Of a stretch of DNA of 64,000 bases, positions 52,084-61,213 are shown piece after piece (the first letter of the stretch is position 1; every line of letters starts with the position of its first letter). This DNA is from Micromonospora echinospora (GTDB taxonomy: Bacteria > Actinomycetota > Actinomycetes > Mycobacteriales > Micromonosporaceae). The stretch lies in assembly GCF_014203425.1 (NCBI RefSeq), contig NZ_JACHJC010000001.1, forward strand, positions 248,001 to 312,000, given 5' to 3'. A program made the position numbers and the translations under genes. Under the pieces are notes generated by a model. The model saw only the letters and a program-made list of their open reading frames with translations. It was not told where the DNA came from and searched no databases.

Positions 52084-52114
52084 GAAACCAGGTCTCCTTG
52101 AAGTGTCCTTCGTC

Positions 52115-52141
52115 AACTAGGTATCAATGGTAAACCTAGTT
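52115..52141. promoter_or_regulatory. Inverted repeat operator between HxlR and Rid genes
   Basis: AACTAGGT and ACCTAGTT are perfect 8-base arms separated by 11 bases. The repeat sits 32 bp from the regulator start and 20 bp from the Rid start, as expected for a site through which the regulator controls both genes. Confidence 0.7.
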
Positions 52142-52161
52142 TGGTTCGTGAAGGAGAAACG

Positions 52162-52578
52162 ATGTCTGTCACCCGCTTCAGCCCTGCCGGTCTTCAGCCG
52201 CACACGCCGTACCACCACGTGGCGGTGGCCACCGGATCGCGCCACATCCACGTCAGCGGCCAGATCGCACGACTGGGCGACGGGACTCCGGTCGCCCCCG
52301 GAGACCTGGCCGGGCAGGTCGCTCAGGTGCTGCGCAACACGGGCCGCGCCCTTGCCGGAGCCGACGCCTCGTTCCAGGACGTGGTCCGGCTGACCTTCTA
52401 CGTCACCGACTGGACGCCCGACAAGATCGGGCCGTTCATGGCCGGCATCGAGTCGGTCGTCGAGGAACTCGGCCTGCCGTGGCCGCTTCCGCCGGCATCC
52501 CTGATCGGGGTCGACCACCTGTTCGAGCCCGACGTGCTCGTTGAACTGGAGGCAACTGCCGTCTCGCAGAACGGGTGA
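52162..52578 (+). CDS. Rid family protein (YjgF/YER057c/UK114)
   Basis: A 138-residue protein of the Rid superfamily. The fold signatures are HIHVSGQIARLGDG, LAGQVAQVLRNTGRALAGADA and RLTFYVTDW; the C-terminus has PDVLVELEATAV. Canonical RidA deaminates reactive enamines; this subfamily member lacks a clear match to the RidA C-terminal motif, so activity is uncertain. ATG at 52162 with AAGGAG 5 bases upstream. Probably repressed by the divergent HxlR protein. Confidence 0.85.
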   Translation: MSVTRFSPAGLQPHTPYHHVAVATGSRHIHVSGQIARLGDGTPVAPGDLAGQVAQVLRNTGRALAGADASFQDVVRLTFYVTDWTPDKIGPFMAGIESVVEELGLPWPLPPASLIGVDHLFEPDVLVELEATAVSQNG

Positions 52579-53008
52579 CTTCCTGGGCCAAGTCGACCGA
52601 GCTGGTGTTCGCCGCCGCGCTGGGCGCGGTCGAGGAGAGTCACTGGTGAGCTCGAACGTCCTGTTGGTCGTCGACGCGGCCGGGCATCCGCAAGCCCGGC
52701 TGCGCCGACACCGATCCGCTGCCGACCGCCCGTTCGGTTCGCACAGCCGGAGGGCGCGCCGATCAGGCCCACTGTCGTCACTTTGAGTGACCACGCCGAT
52801 AAGGATATCGCGGTGGCTGCCGTTACCGTTACGAGACCGGGACAACGTTGCCGGTCGAATGTGGACTCCCTAACCTCGACCACGACGAGGGAAATTAAAC
52901 GTCATCTTTATGAGGCGATGACCGCCGATGCCGGTCGGCAGCCGCTTCGGCGTAATGCCACCCGGGGCTGACCGCAGTCCATGCTCACCCAAAGTGAGGG
53001 AGGTTGTG
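52579..53008. other. Intergenic region with possible gene remnants
   Basis: About 430 bases with no convincing gene. At 52575-52649 a GTGA-coupled 24-codon frame (WAKSTELVFAAALGAVEES) looks like real protein sequence, and at 52646-52786 another short GTG-coupled frame begins SSNVLLVVDAAGHPQ. Both stop early and may be debris of a decayed gene. The rest is AT-richer, with GAAATTAAACG near 52890, and probably holds the promoter for the cluster at 53009. Confidence 0.4.
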
Positions 53009-54166
53009 GTGAAACCAGTTCCCGAGGCCTCTCCCCAGATCATCGGCGCGGCCGAGGCACGGACCGGAACCGAGTGTCCGGAACCGAGGGCGGAGGGCGG
53101 CCGGTACCTGGTGACCGGCGGGCTCGGGTTCGTCGGCAGTCACCTCGTACGGCACCTGCTCGCACTCGGCGTCCAGGTCACCGTGTTGGACAGCGACCGC
53201 ACCTCGACGCGCGCCGACCGATTGCGTGCCGGCGTGCCTGCCGGCTCGGTGGCACGGCTGAGGATCGTGGCCGGTGACGTCCGGCGTCCGGAGGACCTGC
53301 ACGATGCGCTCGCCGACGGCCCCTTCCGCGCGGTGTTCCACCTGGCGGCGTACTCGGTGATCGAACGGGCCGCGCAGGATCCGACCGGTGCCATCGCGAC
53401 GAACGCGATCGGCACGGTCAACTTGCTCGACGCGCTGCGGCGCGCGCCGTCCGCACTGCCCGACGCAGTGGTCATCGCCAGCACCGACAAGGTGTACGGG
53501 GAGATGGAGGGGAGCCGGTACACCGAGCAGAGCGCACTGCGGGGGATCGGCATCTACGACGCCGCGAAGCTCGCGGGTGACGTCATGGGGCAGGCGTTCC
53601 ATCAGTCCTTCGGCGTCCCCACCGTCGTCCTCCGCCTGTGCAACGTGTTCGGCCCGGACGACCGGAACAGCCGCTATCGGCTTGTCCCCCGCTCGCTGTC
53701 CCTGATCTTCGACCCCGCCGGCCCACTCCCGCCGGAGTTGTACTTCGAATCGATCGGGCATTGGCGGGACTACATCTACGTCGACGACGTGGTGACCGCG
53801 TTGCTGCTCGCCGCGGGTCACCCCGCCTGCCGGGGTGAAGTGTTCAACGTGGCCGGCTGCGTCAACCTCAGCACCCCGGAGGTGCTGCGCCGGGTCGTCG
53901 AGGCCGCTGCCGAGTACGAACGCCGCCTCGACCCGGAGCGCGCCGAGCGGATCATGGCCAACGGGTTCCGGGTGGTGGTCCGTGGCCAGACGCCCGGGGT
54001 GACCACGATCAGCCGCCAGCACCTCGACGGCACGAAGTTCGCTCAGACCACCTCCTTCCGGGCCCGGACCGACTTCGACCACGGGCTGCGGGTGACCGTC
54101 CGGGCGGCCCGGGCGGGGTACCTCGACCCGACCGCCGGCCCGGTGCTCGCCGGCACGACCCGATGA
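53009..54166 (+). CDS. NAD-dependent epimerase/dehydratase (extended SDR)
   Basis: A 385-residue extended short-chain dehydrogenase of the sugar-nucleotide type. It has the cofactor motif TGGLGFVGSHLV near residue 36, FHLAAYSVIERAA, the active-site strand VIASTDKVYGEME and the YxxxK pair in GIYDAAKLAGD. The TDK triplet resembles 4,6-dehydratases such as the CDP-glucose type. GTG at 53009 follows GGGAGG; GTG at 53006 is equally possible. First gene of a six-gene rightward operon ending with a SARP regulator; likely supplies a modified sugar. Confidence 0.85.
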   Translation: MKPVPEASPQIIGAAEARTGTECPEPRAEGGRYLVTGGLGFVGSHLVRHLLALGVQVTVLDSDRTSTRADRLRAGVPAGSVARLRIVAGDVRRPEDLHDALADGPFRAVFHLAAYSVIERAAQDPTGAIATNAIGTVNLLDALRRAPSALPDAVVIASTDKVYGEMEGSRYTEQSALRGIGIYDAAKLAGDVMGQAFHQSFGVPTVVLRLCNVFGPDDRNSRYRLVPRSLSLIFDPAGPLPPELYFESIGHWRDYIYVDDVVTALLLAAGHPACRGEVFNVAGCVNLSTPEVLRRVVEAAAEYERRLDPERAERIMANGFRVVVRGQTPGVTTISRQHLDGTKFAQTTSFRARTDFDHGLRVTVRAARAGYLDPTAGPVLAGTTR

Positions 54167-55194
54167 CCGCACCACTCCCCTCCGTGGCAGGGCACCCGCC
54201 CGCGAGCGTCGACCCGGCGAGATTCTGGGCCGGCCGGCGGGTCATGGTCACTGGTGGCTGCGGTTTCGGCGGTGGTCATCTGGTGCTCCGGCTGGTCGCG
54301 CTCGGCGCCGAGGTGGGCGTCTTCGACCGGCAACCGGAGCAGCCCGGCGTACTTTGCGGGGATCCGGCGCGAGCCGAGGTCGACGTGATGCGTGGAGACG
54401 TCCGCGACCAGGCGGCGGTGGTCGCGGCACTGCGTCGGTGGCGTCCCGAGGCGGTCTTCCACCTGGCCGCCCAGCCCCTGGTGCCGGAGAGCATCCGTAC
54501 GCCGGCCGACACCCTCGCGGTGAACGCCGGCGGAACCTACACGCTGCTGGAGGCGGTCCGCCGGATCGACCAAGGAACCGCCTTCGTCCTCGCCTCCACC
54601 GGCGGCTACTACGGCGAGAACCACGACGATCGGCCGTTGCAGGAGGAGGACCCGGCCCGCGCGGCGGCGAATCTCTACGGCGCCTCGAAAATTGCTGCCG
54701 ACGTGGCTGTACAGGCGTACGCCCGCACCTTCGGCCTACCCGCCTCGGTGTGCCGGTTCATGAACACCTACGGGCCGGGCGATCGACAGACCTCCCGCCT
54801 GGTGCCACACGCACTCCGGCGGCTGCGCGAGGGTGGTCCGTACGACTTCGGCGACCGCGATGACGGCACGACGCGGTTGGACTTCCTGTTCGTCGGTGAC
54901 ATGGTCGAGGGCTACCTGCGGGTGGCCGAGCGTCTCGCCGGGAACCCCGGGAGCTGCTACAACTTCGGCTCCGGCCGTCCCACTGCCATACGGGCCGTCG
55001 CCCGGATGGTGAGCGAGGCGTACGACGGTGTGGCGCGGGAGCCGCTGTTCCGGGGCCCGCGCCGGGACCGGCCGATTGTCAAGAGCCTGGACGTCACCCG
55101 GGCACGGACCGAATTGGGGTGGGTGCCCACCGTCTCGCTCGCCGACGGGCTGGCCCGCACCGTGCGGTACGCGACGGCGGGACCAGCGGGATGA
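54163..55194 (+). CDS. NAD-dependent epimerase/dehydratase, atypical active site
   Basis: A 343-residue extended SDR. The N-terminal FWAGRRVMVTGGCGFGGGH recalls CDP-glucose 4,6-dehydratases, and FHLAAQPLVPESIR and LYGASKIAADV are also present. At the active-site strand it reads ASTGGYYGEN, lacking the acidic and Lys or Glu residues of dehydratases, so an epimerase-type reaction or altered chemistry is likely. ATG at 54163 overlaps the previous stop (ATGA), and its own stop overlaps the aminotransferase start. Confidence 0.85.
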   Translation: MTAPLPSVAGHPPASVDPARFWAGRRVMVTGGCGFGGGHLVLRLVALGAEVGVFDRQPEQPGVLCGDPARAEVDVMRGDVRDQAAVVAALRRWRPEAVFHLAAQPLVPESIRTPADTLAVNAGGTYTLLEAVRRIDQGTAFVLASTGGYYGENHDDRPLQEEDPARAAANLYGASKIAADVAVQAYARTFGLPASVCRFMNTYGPGDRQTSRLVPHALRRLREGGPYDFGDRDDGTTRLDFLFVGDMVEGYLRVAERLAGNPGSCYNFGSGRPTAIRAVARMVSEAYDGVAREPLFRGPRRDRPIVKSLDVTRARTELGWVPTVSLADGLARTVRYATAGPAG

Positions 55195-56342
55195 GTGGCC
55201 CGCTGGAGCGGATCCTGCGGGACGCGCACTTCCGAATGGATCTGTTCCCGGTGAGCCGGGATCGGACCTTCCTCGCCCATGCCGCAGTCGCTCCGCTGCC
55301 CAGGCCCGTGGTGGAGGCGGTCACCGCCTACCTGGAGCGGGCCGGCCGAGAAGGACAGTTCGACCTGCTCTGCCCGGGCCTGGCAGAAGACGTGCGGTGT
55401 CTCGCAGCCGAACTGCTGGGGGTCGACACCGAGGAGATCGCTCTGAGCCCGTCCACCTCGGCCTCGCTGGGCACGGTGGCCGGGGCTCTGCGCTGGCAAG
55501 CCGGCGACCGGATCCTGGTGGCCGCCGACGACTTCCCCAGCCTGCTACTTCCCTGGACCAGTCTCCGGGAGCAAGGCGTCGAGGTGGCCACGCTGCCGTA
55601 CCGGGACACGCCGGTCGGCACCGATGAGGTGCTCGACGCCGTCGACCACCGGACCCGGTTGGTGGTCGTCTCCACCGCCCACTTCGTCACCGGTCGGCCC
55701 GTGGCAGACCTGTCCGGCCTGGGCCGCGCCCTGCGCAGACGGTCGGTGCTGCTGGCGGTGGACGCGATCCAGACCCTGGGGGCCGTCCCGGTGGACGCTC
55801 GTGACGTCGACTTCCTCGCCGCCGACGGGCACAAGTGGCTGCTGGCCCCGGCCGGAATGGGGGTGCTCTACGTCCGCCGGGCACTGCTCGAGCAACTCCG
55901 GGTCCCGGTCGTCGGCTGGCACAGCATGGACGACCCGAAGCGGTACACCGCCGACGGCGTGCTCGCCGCCGGCGCACGGCGGTTCGAGCCCGGTTCGCTC
56001 AACGTGCTCGGGCTGCTCGGTTTGCGGGCCGCGCTGCGCCTGCTCCACGAAGTAGGGGTTCCGGCCGTCGCCGACCGGCTCGGGTCGCTGCGCCGGACGC
56101 TTGTCGCCGGCCTCACCGGGCGTGGCTACCAGGTGCCCGGAGCCACCGAGGAGCGCTGGAGCGGCATCACGGCGTTCCGCCGGGACGGTGTCGACGCCGA
56201 GGACCTGGCCCGGCGGCTGCTGGCCGGCCGGGTGGTCACCTCGGTGCGTCGGATGCCGGGTCCGGGAACCGCCCACATCCGGCTGGCCCCGCACTACTAC
56301 ACCACCGACGAGGATTTGGAGCGGCTGTGGACGAGGCTGTGA
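55191..56342 (+). CDS. Class V PLP aminotransferase/cysteine desulfurase-like enzyme
   Basis: A 383-residue fold-type I PLP enzyme. Features are TFLAHAAVAPLPRPV at the start, LSPSTSASLGTVAGAL, VVSTAHFVTGRPVAD, LAVDAIQTLGAVPVD and the PLP Lys in DFLAADGHKWLLAPAG near residue 210. No catalytic desulfurase Cys loop is apparent, so transamination, epimerisation or isopenicillin-epimerase-like chemistry is more likely. ATG at 55191 overlaps the upstream stop. Confidence 0.88.
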   Translation: MSGPLERILRDAHFRMDLFPVSRDRTFLAHAAVAPLPRPVVEAVTAYLERAGREGQFDLLCPGLAEDVRCLAAELLGVDTEEIALSPSTSASLGTVAGALRWQAGDRILVAADDFPSLLLPWTSLREQGVEVATLPYRDTPVGTDEVLDAVDHRTRLVVVSTAHFVTGRPVADLSGLGRALRRRSVLLAVDAIQTLGAVPVDARDVDFLAADGHKWLLAPAGMGVLYVRRALLEQLRVPVVGWHSMDDPKRYTADGVLAAGARRFEPGSLNVLGLLGLRAALRLLHEVGVPAVADRLGSLRRTLVAGLTGRGYQVPGATEERWSGITAFRRDGVDAEDLARRLLAGRVVTSVRRMPGPGTAHIRLAPHYYTTDEDLERLWTRL

Positions 56343-57127
56343 AGCCGGGAGCGCCGTACGCTTTCGACGGGCTCGCCGCGCAGTACACGACGCTGGTGGA
56401 GACATCGTGGCAACGACTGCGGCACCGGCTGATCGTCGCCAACCTCCGGCGACACCTGACCGACGGGCCACGCCGGTGGCTCGACGCGGGTGCAGGGGAC
56501 GGTCTGCTCGCCGTGGATCTCGCCGGGGACGGCCATGGGGTCACCCTGGTCGAGCCGGCCGCCGACCTGCGGGACGCGGCCGGTCGCCGACTGTCCCGGG
56601 CGGGACTGCTCGCACGGTGCGACATCGTCCCCGGCACCCTCGACGACGTGCCCGCATTGATCGGGCGGTCCGGACCGCGAGGACTGAGCCTGCACAACGT
56701 GCTGGAGTACGTACCCGATTGGGGTGCGGCCCTGGACGGCTGCCTGCGTGCGGTGCCCGTCGGTTGCCTGGTCTCCGTGGTGGTGAGCAATCCGTACGGC
56801 CAGTTGCTGGCCGCCGCCGCGCGGGGCGCGGACCCCGGTGATCTGCTCGACCGGCTGCGATCCGGCACTCTCACAGTGGGCCTCGACGGGCACCGGTTCA
56901 GCCGAGCGGCGCTACCGGTCGGGCAGGTCGCGGAGCGGATGGAGGCGGCCGGGCTGCGCCTGGTGGGCCGGTACGGCGTCCGGGTCTTCCACGACGTCCT
57001 CGCCGCCGGACACGGCGACCGGATTCTTGACCCGGAGACGGTGTTCGCGTTGGACGACGCCGCCGGCCGGAACCCGGAGCTGGCCATGCTGGGTCGACAC
57101 GCGCACCTGGTGGGAGAGAAGGCGTGA
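56339..57127 (+). CDS. SAM-dependent methyltransferase
   Basis: A 262-residue class I methyltransferase related to the CmoM/SmtA type. It opens with FDGLAAQYTTLVETSWQRLR, then motif I WLDAGAGDGLLAVDLA, VTLVEPAADLR and a motif IV region LSLHNVLEYVPDW. GTG at 56339 overlaps the previous stop as GTGA; GTG at 56327 is an alternative with a better-placed GGAG. Substrate probably a sugar or the scaffold made by this operon. Confidence 0.83.
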   Translation: MKPGAPYAFDGLAAQYTTLVETSWQRLRHRLIVANLRRHLTDGPRRWLDAGAGDGLLAVDLAGDGHGVTLVEPAADLRDAAGRRLSRAGLLARCDIVPGTLDDVPALIGRSGPRGLSLHNVLEYVPDWGAALDGCLRAVPVGCLVSVVVSNPYGQLLAAAARGADPGDLLDRLRSGTLTVGLDGHRFSRAALPVGQVAERMEAAGLRLVGRYGVRVFHDVLAAGHGDRILDPETVFALDDAAGRNPELAMLGRHAHLVGEKA

Positions 57128-58041
57128 ACAGCTCCCCGGTGGCCGAGGTGCCGGCCTTCCACACCCTCTGGACCGCGCCGAGCCGAGCCCGAGGTGTGGC
57201 GTACGAGTTCACGCCGTGGGAAGTCGTCACCGCCGTCCTGTCGGTTCGTTCGTGGCAACGATTCCACGGGCCGGTCCGCCTTTACACCGACGACGCAGGC
57301 GCCCACCAGCTGGACCGGCTGGGACTGCTCGACCTCTATGCCGACGTGTCCACCGACCTCGACGACGTCACCCCGTACGACGTCGACCCGGTGGTCTACT
57401 ACACCGGCGGGAAGCTGGTGGCGCTGGCCGCCGAGCGCGCCCCGGTGGCCATGCTCGACCTCGACCTGTTCCTGCTCTCCTCCGTCGACACCACCTGCGC
57501 CGACTTCGTCTTCGCGCACGTCGAGCGTGCCACCGGCGACATCTACCCGCCGCTGGAGCGACTCCCCGGCACCGACCGGGTCGCCGGCACCCCGCCGGAC
57601 CTGGCAGCGAACACCGCGTTGGCGGTGTTCAACAACGAACGGCACCGGGCCGCCTTCACGACCGCTGCCCGCACGTTCATGCGGGGCAACGCCGATCCGG
57701 CCGGCTGCGCCCCGGTCGCCCTGCCGGCCTTCTGCGAACAACGACTGGTGCTGTGCGAGGCGGAGCGGCTCGGACTGAGCTACGCGCCGGTGACGCCGGC
57801 GGTCTGGGATCCCGGGGAGCGAGCCTGGTCGGGCGACACGAGGAGGGCTCCGTTCCACCACACCTGGATCCGCAAGCGTCTGCTCGCCCGCGACCCGTTG
57901 CGGCAGGCCCGCTACGTCCGCCGACTGGTCACCGAGGTCGCCCGCAACTGGCCGGCGGACCTGGACCGGCTCACCGCGCTCGCTTCTCTCGCCCCGGCGG
58001 TCGCCGAGGTGCGGAGCCGGGGACCGGTGTCGGGGCCATGA
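57124..58041 (+). CDS. Glycosyltransferase-like protein (small GT-A type)
   Basis: A 305-residue protein with a GT-A-like N-terminal fold. It has VAYEFTPWEVVTAVLSVRSW, RLYTDDAGA, and the DxD-type metal motif in PVAMLDLDLFLLSS near residue 115, followed by NTALAVFNNERH. Related by eye to the protein at 62457-63296, which shares the LSVxSWxRxxGPVxLYxD opening and the DxD placement. GTG at 57124 overlaps the methyltransferase stop as GTGA with AGAGAAGG upstream. Confidence 0.65.
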   Translation: MNSSPVAEVPAFHTLWTAPSRARGVAYEFTPWEVVTAVLSVRSWQRFHGPVRLYTDDAGAHQLDRLGLLDLYADVSTDLDDVTPYDVDPVVYYTGGKLVALAAERAPVAMLDLDLFLLSSVDTTCADFVFAHVERATGDIYPPLERLPGTDRVAGTPPDLAANTALAVFNNERHRAAFTTAARTFMRGNADPAGCAPVALPAFCEQRLVLCEAERLGLSYAPVTPAVWDPGERAWSGDTRRAPFHHTWIRKRLLARDPLRQARYVRRLVTEVARNWPADLDRLTALASLAPAVAEVRSRGPVSGP

Positions 58042-60194
58042 CCCTGCGGTTCACTGTGCTCGGTCCGGTCGGCGTCACCGTGGGAGCGCGCCCGGCCGAG
58101 ATCCATCGGCCCCGCCGGCTGGGAATCCTGGCATATCTCCTGCTCCACGCGAACCAGGTGGTCACGGTGGATCGGTTGATCGCCGCGACCTGGGGCGACG
58201 CGCCACCGACGACCGCCCGCGCGCAGGTCCAGTCGGACATCCACGGGTTGCGGCGGGCCATCCACGCGGCCGGGTCGTCCGACAATCCGATCTCCACCCA
58301 ACCCGGCGGGTATCGGCTCGAACTACGCCCGGAGCAGCTGGACCTGGCCCTCTTCACCGACCAGGCCGCCCTGGCCCGCGCCGAAGCGGCCCGGGGCGAG
58401 GCGGAAACCGCAGCCGGCCTGATGCGGTCCGCCCTGTCACTGTGGCGGGGCCCGGCCCTCTCCGGGGCCAGCGGCGACTTCCTTGAACCGGCACAGGCCC
58501 GCCTGGAGGAGGCCCGCCTGGATCAGTACGAGTGGCTGGTCGACCTGGAACTGGCGCTCGGCCGGCACCACCGGCTGGTCACCGAGCTGACCGAGTACCT
58601 CACCGAGCATCCGCTCCGGGAGCGGCTGCGCATCCAGCTCATGCTCGCGCTGTACCGCAGCGGACGGCAGCCGGACGCGCTGCGGGTCGGGCGGCAGGGC
58701 CGGGAGATCCTGGTCGACGAGTACGGTCTCGATCCCGGTCCGGCGCTGACCGAACTGGAGACGGCGATCCTGCGTCAGGATGCCGCGCTGAACGCCCCGG
58801 GAGGATCACCGGCCGAGCCCGCCGCCACCACGGTCGGCGACCGTCCGGCCGTCTCGACGTCCTGCCGCCCGGCGCAGTTGCCGCCGTTTCCGGTGCCGTT
58901 CGCCGGGCGGGCCGACGACGTCGTCCACCTCGGCGCCCACCTGCACGCGGAGGAAGGCCCCGAGAGCCGGCCGGCCCCACCGGTGCTGCTGCTGCACGGG
59001 ATGGCCGGTGTCGGGAAGACCGCCCTGGCGGTCCGGATCGCGCACACCGTCCGGGCCGACTACCCGGACGGTCACCTGTACCTCGACCTGCGCAGTGGCG
59101 GATCCGAGGCGCGGGCGCCCCGGCACGTCGTCGCCGAGGCGCTACGGGGCCTCGGGGTGGACCACCGGGAGCTTCCCTACTCGCTTGACGAACGCGCCGC
59201 CCTCTACCGCAGCCGGCTGGCCGACCGGCGGCTGCTGGTCGTGGTGGACGACGCCGGCTCGGTCGACCAGGTCCAGCCGCTCGTTCCGGCCGCCCCGGGC
59301 TGCGCGGTGCTGGTGACCAGCCGATTCCTGCTGGACCTCCCCAGTGCGCGGCGGCACCGGGTGGACCCGCTGCCCGAGTGCGCCGGGCTGGACGTGCTGA
59401 CGGCGCACCTCGACGACCGGCGGAGTGAGGTGGCGCCGGCCGCCGCGCGGGCGGTGGTCCGGGCCTGCGGCGGGCAGCCGCTCGCGCTAAGGATCGCGGC
59501 GGCCCGGGTCCGATCCGGAACGCGGCTGACCGATCTGGCGGAACTGCTCGCCGATCCACGGCACCTGCTCGACGAACTCGCAGTCGACGGGCTCTCGGTG
59601 CGGGAGGGCCTGGCCGCCGTTCACCGGTCGCTCAGCCCGTCGGCGACCCGGGTGCTGGCGGCGGCGGCCCAGCTGCCGACTCCGTCCGTGCCGGACTGGG
59701 TACCGGTCGCCTGCGCCGGTCTCGGTGCCCGCGAGGCGGTTCGCGTCCTGGACGAACTGGTCCGCTGTCACCTGCTGACCCTCGCCCCGGGTTCGGCCCC
59801 GGGGCCGAACCGGTACCTGGTCCATCGACTGGTCGCCGCGTTCGTGGCCGCCGGGGAGGGCGGCGACCCGCCGGGCGACGATCCGGTGGCCCGTGCCGCG
59901 CACACCTGGGGTGTGCTGGCCGGCGAGGCGGTCCGGCGGATCACGGCTTCGCCGCACCCCGCCGAACCCACGCCGCCGCCGGACGTGGACCTGCACAACC
60001 GCACCCTCGCCGATCCGGCCGGGTGGCTGCGAAAGGAGCGGGCGAACCTGATCGCGGTGCAGGCCCTCGCCCAGGACCGGGACTGGCCGGAACTGGCGGA
60101 TCGCATCGCCGCCGCCCTGGCCGACCGGCACAGTCACGTACGCGCCTGCCCGCCGGTGCCGACCGCCGTCGGCCAGTCGAGAAGTTCCTGGTAG
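58038..60194 (+). CDS. SARP-family regulator (BTAD + NB-ARC), short form
   Basis: A 718-residue pathway activator. The N-terminal winged-helix DNA-binding domain (LRFTVLGPVGVTVGAR, RRLGILAYLLLHANQVV) is followed by the bacterial transcriptional activation domain (residues 95-245) and an NB-ARC ATPase with P-loop LLLHGMAGVGKTALAVRIA near 320 and LLVVVDDAG near 400. Relatives such as AfsR continue with a TPR domain; this one stops just after LIAVQALAQDRDWPELADRI. The 3' end overlaps the convergent glycosyltransferase gene by 61 bp, which may mark the loss of the TPR part. ATG overlaps the previous stop. Confidence 0.9.
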   Translation: MTLRFTVLGPVGVTVGARPAEIHRPRRLGILAYLLLHANQVVTVDRLIAATWGDAPPTTARAQVQSDIHGLRRAIHAAGSSDNPISTQPGGYRLELRPEQLDLALFTDQAALARAEAARGEAETAAGLMRSALSLWRGPALSGASGDFLEPAQARLEEARLDQYEWLVDLELALGRHHRLVTELTEYLTEHPLRERLRIQLMLALYRSGRQPDALRVGRQGREILVDEYGLDPGPALTELETAILRQDAALNAPGGSPAEPAATTVGDRPAVSTSCRPAQLPPFPVPFAGRADDVVHLGAHLHAEEGPESRPAPPVLLLHGMAGVGKTALAVRIAHTVRADYPDGHLYLDLRSGGSEARAPRHVVAEALRGLGVDHRELPYSLDERAALYRSRLADRRLLVVVDDAGSVDQVQPLVPAAPGCAVLVTSRFLLDLPSARRHRVDPLPECAGLDVLTAHLDDRRSEVAPAAARAVVRACGGQPLALRIAAARVRSGTRLTDLAELLADPRHLLDELAVDGLSVREGLAAVHRSLSPSATRVLAAAAQLPTPSVPDWVPVACAGLGAREAVRVLDELVRCHLLTLAPGSAPGPNRYLVHRLVAAFVAAGEGGDPPGDDPVARAAHTWGVLAGEAVRRITASPHPAEPTPPPDVDLHNRTLADPAGWLRKERANLIAVQALAQDRDWPELADRIAAALADRHSHVRACPPVPTAVGQSRSSW

Positions 60195-61213
60195 GCAGCC
60201 ACCGTCGCGGCGGCGGCGCGGGCGCGTAGGCCCGGTGCCACCTGGGGGGCGTCGCCCCGTACGGCAGCGACCATTGCCTCCAACCAACGCCGGATCTCCG
60301 CAGCGCTCATCGTCACCGCGTAGTCGGCGTCACTGGCCGGCGGGTCGAGGCAGACACCACCGGCGCCGACGGCCTCGGGCAGGCCACCGACCCGGGTCGC
60401 CACGACCGGTAGTCCGTGCAGCATCGCCTCCCGCGCGACCATGCCGAAGCTCTCCCGCCAGAGGCTCGGCGCGAGCAGGAGATCGGTCTCGGCGTACAGC
60501 GCGCAGACGTCCTCCCGGAACGGCGTCACCTCCACGTTCGGGCAGCGGTCCGGGTCGACGCCGACCCGGCGCAGGTCAACAGCGGTCCACCGCCCCTCCA
60601 CGAGCCGGAACCGGAACGGCAGCCGGCGCGCGGCAGCGACCCCCGCCAGGGTGAGCACGACGCCGAGGCCCTTGGCTGGTTCGGGGTTGACGAAGGTGAC
60701 CCGGACCGGTCCGCGCCGGCCGACCGGCGGGCGCACCGCCGGGCAGTCGCAGGGGCGCGACATCGGCGCGACGACGTGTGCCCACGGGCCACCGCCGGCC
60801 GCGAGCTGCTCCCGGGCGTACGCCGACGGAACGACGACCTCGTCGGCGCGTTCGAGGGTTCTGGCGGCGGGCGGCAGGTCGGCGGCTGGGTGCTCGACGA
60901 CCAGCCGGACCCCGGCGGCGACCAACCGATCGACGAGAGGCGTCTCCTCACCGTCGGCTCCCGGCCAGAGCAGGGCCGCGTCCGGCCGGTCGGCGCGGAG
61001 CAGCCGGTCCAGTTCGGCGCGGAGCGGACCGAGCTCGGTCTGCGGGTCGCTCACCGGCCGGCCCGGGTGCAGTGGTCCGTCCAGCACGGTCGTCCGGTGC
61101 CCGGCGGCGGTCAGTGCGCGGGTGAGCTCGCGCAGGTGAACGGCCTCACCGGAGCGGCCCTCCGCCAGCCGGTACCCGCTGAGCACCAGCAGGTGCCTCA
61201 ACGAGGCGTCCAC
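60134..61213 (-). CDS. Glycosyltransferase, GT-B fold (GT4-like)
   Basis: A 359-residue glycosyltransferase. It begins HLLVLSGYRLAEGRSGEAVHL and has VTFVNPEPAKGLGVVLTLAG in the middle. The donor-binding region near residue 275 shows LLLAPSLWRESFGMVAREAM and GLPVVATRVGGLPEAV, the E(x7)E-type signature of GT4 enzymes. GTG at 61213 is assigned; TTG at 61201 would overlap the upstream stop as TTGA. Last gene of the leftward arm of this cluster. Confidence 0.88.
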   Translation of the reverse strand: MDASLRHLLVLSGYRLAEGRSGEAVHLRELTRALTAAGHRTTVLDGPLHPGRPVSDPQTELGPLRAELDRLLRADRPDAALLWPGADGEETPLVDRLVAAGVRLVVEHPAADLPPAARTLERADEVVVPSAYAREQLAAGGGPWAHVVAPMSRPCDCPAVRPPVGRRGPVRVTFVNPEPAKGLGVVLTLAGVAAARRLPFRFRLVEGRWTAVDLRRVGVDPDRCPNVEVTPFREDVCALYAETDLLLAPSLWRESFGMVAREAMLHGLPVVATRVGGLPEAVGAGGVCLDPPASDADYAVTMSAAEIRRWLEAMVAAVRGDAPQVAPGLRARAAAATVAAYQELLDWPTAVGTGGQART

